Positions 44,100 through 45,904 of a stretch of 45,904 nucleotides of DNA are shown piece after piece. Origin of the DNA: Candidatus Nomurabacteria bacterium (GTDB lineage: Bacteria > Patescibacteriota > Minisyncoccia > Phycocordibacterales > Phycocordibacteraceae); NCBI GenBank assembly GCA_943353835.1, contig CALRBA010000007.1:1-45904 (forward strand), written 5' to 3'. Position 1 is the stretch's first letter; each line of letters starts with the position of its first letter. Under the pieces are notes generated by a model. It was not told the DNA's origin, made no database searches, and was given only the letters and a program-made list of their open reading frames with translations. Position numbers and translations under genes: made by a program.

Positions 44100-45904
44100 A
44101 TGTCACTACTTGATTTCTTAAATCGTAAAAATAAGGAGACACCGACGGTTGTTCCCGTATTACCTAAAGATATTTATAAACAGGGGTCATTGGACCTAGT
44201 TGATACCATCGCTCCGACTGCGCTTAAGATCGGCGCCAGAGAGATTGAACTTGGAGAAAAATTCGTTCGCTCTTTCTACACAATCTCCTACCCGCGATTC
44301 CTTTCAGACAGCTGGTTCTCTCCGGTTATTAATCTGGATAAGGTTCTTGATGTATCAATTTTCATCCACCCAATAGAAACCGCGAAGGCGCTCAGAGGAT
44401 TCCAAAAGAAAGTCGCGGAGGTTCAGAGCCAGATTAGTGAGAGGGAGGCGAAGGGTCTTGTGCGCGACCCTCTATTGGATACTGCGTATCAGGATTTGGA
44501 AAGCTTGCGCGGCAATCTCCAGCAGGCGCAGGAAAAGCTCTTTGACGTAGGTCTCTATCTCGCGCTCTATGGTGACTCTAAAGAAGAGATTGATAAGATC
44601 GAGGGCGATATTCGCGGAATCCTAGATGCCAAGCTCGTTTACACAAAGCCGGCCATCTTCCAGCAGGAACAGGGGTTCCGCTCTTGTCTCCCGCTCGGGA
44701 GCGACGAACTTCTCGTCAACTCAAAGTTGAATTCGTCTCCTCTCTCGTCAATCTTCCCATTCGTCTCATTTGACTTGACAAGTGACAGGGGAATTTTGTA
44801 TGGAATAAATAGACATAATTCTTCACTCATTCTTTTTGACCGTTTTAGTCTGGAGAACTATAATTCCGTAATTTTCGCTAAGTCCGGCTCCGGCAAGAGC
44901 TACGCGACAAAGCTTGAAATCTTACGCTCACTAATGTTCGGCACGGACGTCATCGTCATAGACCCGGAACGCGAGTACGAACAACTCGCGGAGGCTACGG
45001 GCGGACGCTCGTTTCACATATCGCTCTCTTCCGAACATCACATTAATCCATTTGACTTGCCACCAGTAAAAGAGGACGAGGACCCGAAGGACATTTTACG
45101 CTCCAACATCATCGCTCTAGTCGGGCTCTTCCGCATTATGCTCTCGGGGCTTAGTCCAGAAGAAGATGCAATCGTTGACCGCGCCATCAGCGAGACCTAC
45201 GCGCTTAAGGACATCACAGGAGACAGCGACTTTACCGGCGCGGAGCCACCTCTTTTATCAGACTTTGAACAAGTTCTCTCCGGAATGGAAGGTAGCGAGT
45301 CTCTGGTACAGCGCTTGTCCAAATATACTCACGGAACATGGGAGGGATTTATGAACCAACCTACCAACATTGATCTCAAACAGCAATTCGTCGTTTTCTC
45401 GGTACGCGATATGGAGGACGATATGAAGCCGGTGGCGATGTATATAATCACGCACTACATCTGGAACGCGGTGCGCCACGATATCAAAAAACGACTCCTC
45501 ATCATTGATGAAGCATGGTGGATGATGAAGAGCGAAGACACGGCATCATTTCTCTATTCTGTCGCCAAGCGCGGACGCAAATATTATCTTGGGGTCTGTA
45601 CTATAACGCAAGATGTTGAAGACTTCTTGAATAGCTCATACGGAAGACCGATTCTCACCAACTCTTCTCTCCAGCTTCTGCTCAAGCAGTCTCCAACAAC
45701 AATAGATGTACTGCAAAAGACCTTCAATCTCACAGACGAAGAGAAGTACCTACTGCTTGAAGCAGGCGTGGGCGAAGGTCTCTTCTTCGCAGGTCTGAAA
45801 CACGTCGCGATTAAGGTCGTCGCGAGCTACACCGAGGACCAGATTATCACCTCCGACCCGTCGCAACTCATCGCAATTAAGGCAGAGAAGGACCGTCATG
45901 CCAC
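44100..45904 (+). CDS. VirB4/TraC-family conjugation ATPase (truncated by window end)
   Basis: ATG at 44100 (MSLLDFLNRKNKETPTVVPVLPKDIYKQGSLDLVDTIAPTALKIGAREIELGEKFVRSFYTISYPRF...); Walker A AKSGSGKSYATK; ...LLIIDEAWWMMK; frame open to window end, hence not in ORF track. Confidence 0.93.
   Translation, partial: MSLLDFLNRKNKETPTVVPVLPKDIYKQGSLDLVDTIAPTALKIGAREIELGEKFVRSFYTISYPRFLSDSWFSPVINLDKVLDVSIFIHPIETAKALRGFQKKVAEVQSQISEREAKGLVRDPLLDTAYQDLESLRGNLQQAQEKLFDVGLYLALYGDSKEEIDKIEGDIRGILDAKLVYTKPAIFQQEQGFRSCLPLGSDELLVNSKLNSSPLSSIFPFVSFDLTSDRGILYGINRHNSSLILFDRFSLENYNSVIFAKSGSGKSYATKLEILRSLMFGTDVIVIDPEREYEQLAEATGGRSFHISLSSEHHINPFDLPPVKEDEDPKDILRSNIIALVGLFRIMLSGLSPEEDAIVDRAISETYALKDITGDSDFTGAEPPLLSDFEQVLSGMEGSESLVQRLSKYTHGTWEGFMNQPTNIDLKQQFVVFSVRDMEDDMKPVAMYIITHYIWNAVRHDIKKRLLIIDEAWWMMKSEDTASFLYSVAKRGRKYYLGVCTITQDVEDFLNSSYGRPILTNSSLQLLLKQSPTTIDVLQKTFNLTDEEKYLLLEAGVGEGLFFAGLKHVAIKVVASYTEDQIITSDPSQLIAIKAEKDRHA

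Noticed and set aside
42989-45904. Integrative/conjugative element based on PrgI-TraC-VirB4
   Set aside because: No relaxase, integrase, coupling protein or att-like repeats seen; genes sit among housekeeping genes, so a resident CPR T4SS-like machine is more likely.
1-45904. CRISPR array, prophage or transposon
   Set aside because: No regularly spaced direct repeats, Cas proteins, phage structural genes or transposases recognised.

Overview
Chromosomal window of about 46 kb. Gene content suggests a Candidatus Patescibacteria/CPR (Parcubacteria-like) genome: small compact genes, TGA used as stop, and T4SS-like PrgI/VirB4/VirB6 genes next to type IV pilus and ComEC genes. This taxonomic call is inference. 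Recognisable content, left to right: rpsL (partial); a translationally coupled operon with a VirB6/TrbL-like membrane protein; a fused membrane/spermidine-synthase-like protein; ksgA; a RelE-type toxin-antitoxin pair; a UvrD/PcrA helicase; LysM-M23 peptidase; comM/yifB; a DksA/TraR-like gene; a NYN protein; rpsO; exonuclease III; cca; four tRNAs; yraN; a trypsin-like protease; HU; rny; clpP; ppa; nusA; pilB-pilC-prepilins; tpiA; pgk; a HIT gene; recJ; an RNase HI-like gene; a second RelE-type pair; comEC; a Fe/Mn SOD; a degenerate ComEC-type MBL domain; rpmB; an M50 protease; PrgI; a TraC-like gene; and virB4 (partial). Most unusual signals: (1) five parS-like 16-mers (CACGTG core) within 1 kb in and beside cca, next to the largest intergenic gap, which has an exact DnaA box, clustered AAAGGACA repeats and perfect dyads; (2) a DUF7282-like block apparently inserted inside the Rossmann fold of a spermidine-synthase-like membrane protein; (3) a ComEC system split by an opposite-strand SOD gene, with an MBL domain lacking the HxHxDH metal motif; (4) a family of GC-rich palindromes embedded in frame in linker regions of many proteins; (5) a PGK with substituted substrate-binding residues. 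No CRISPR array, transposase, integrase or relaxase was seen. All assignments come from reading the sequence; no database search was run.
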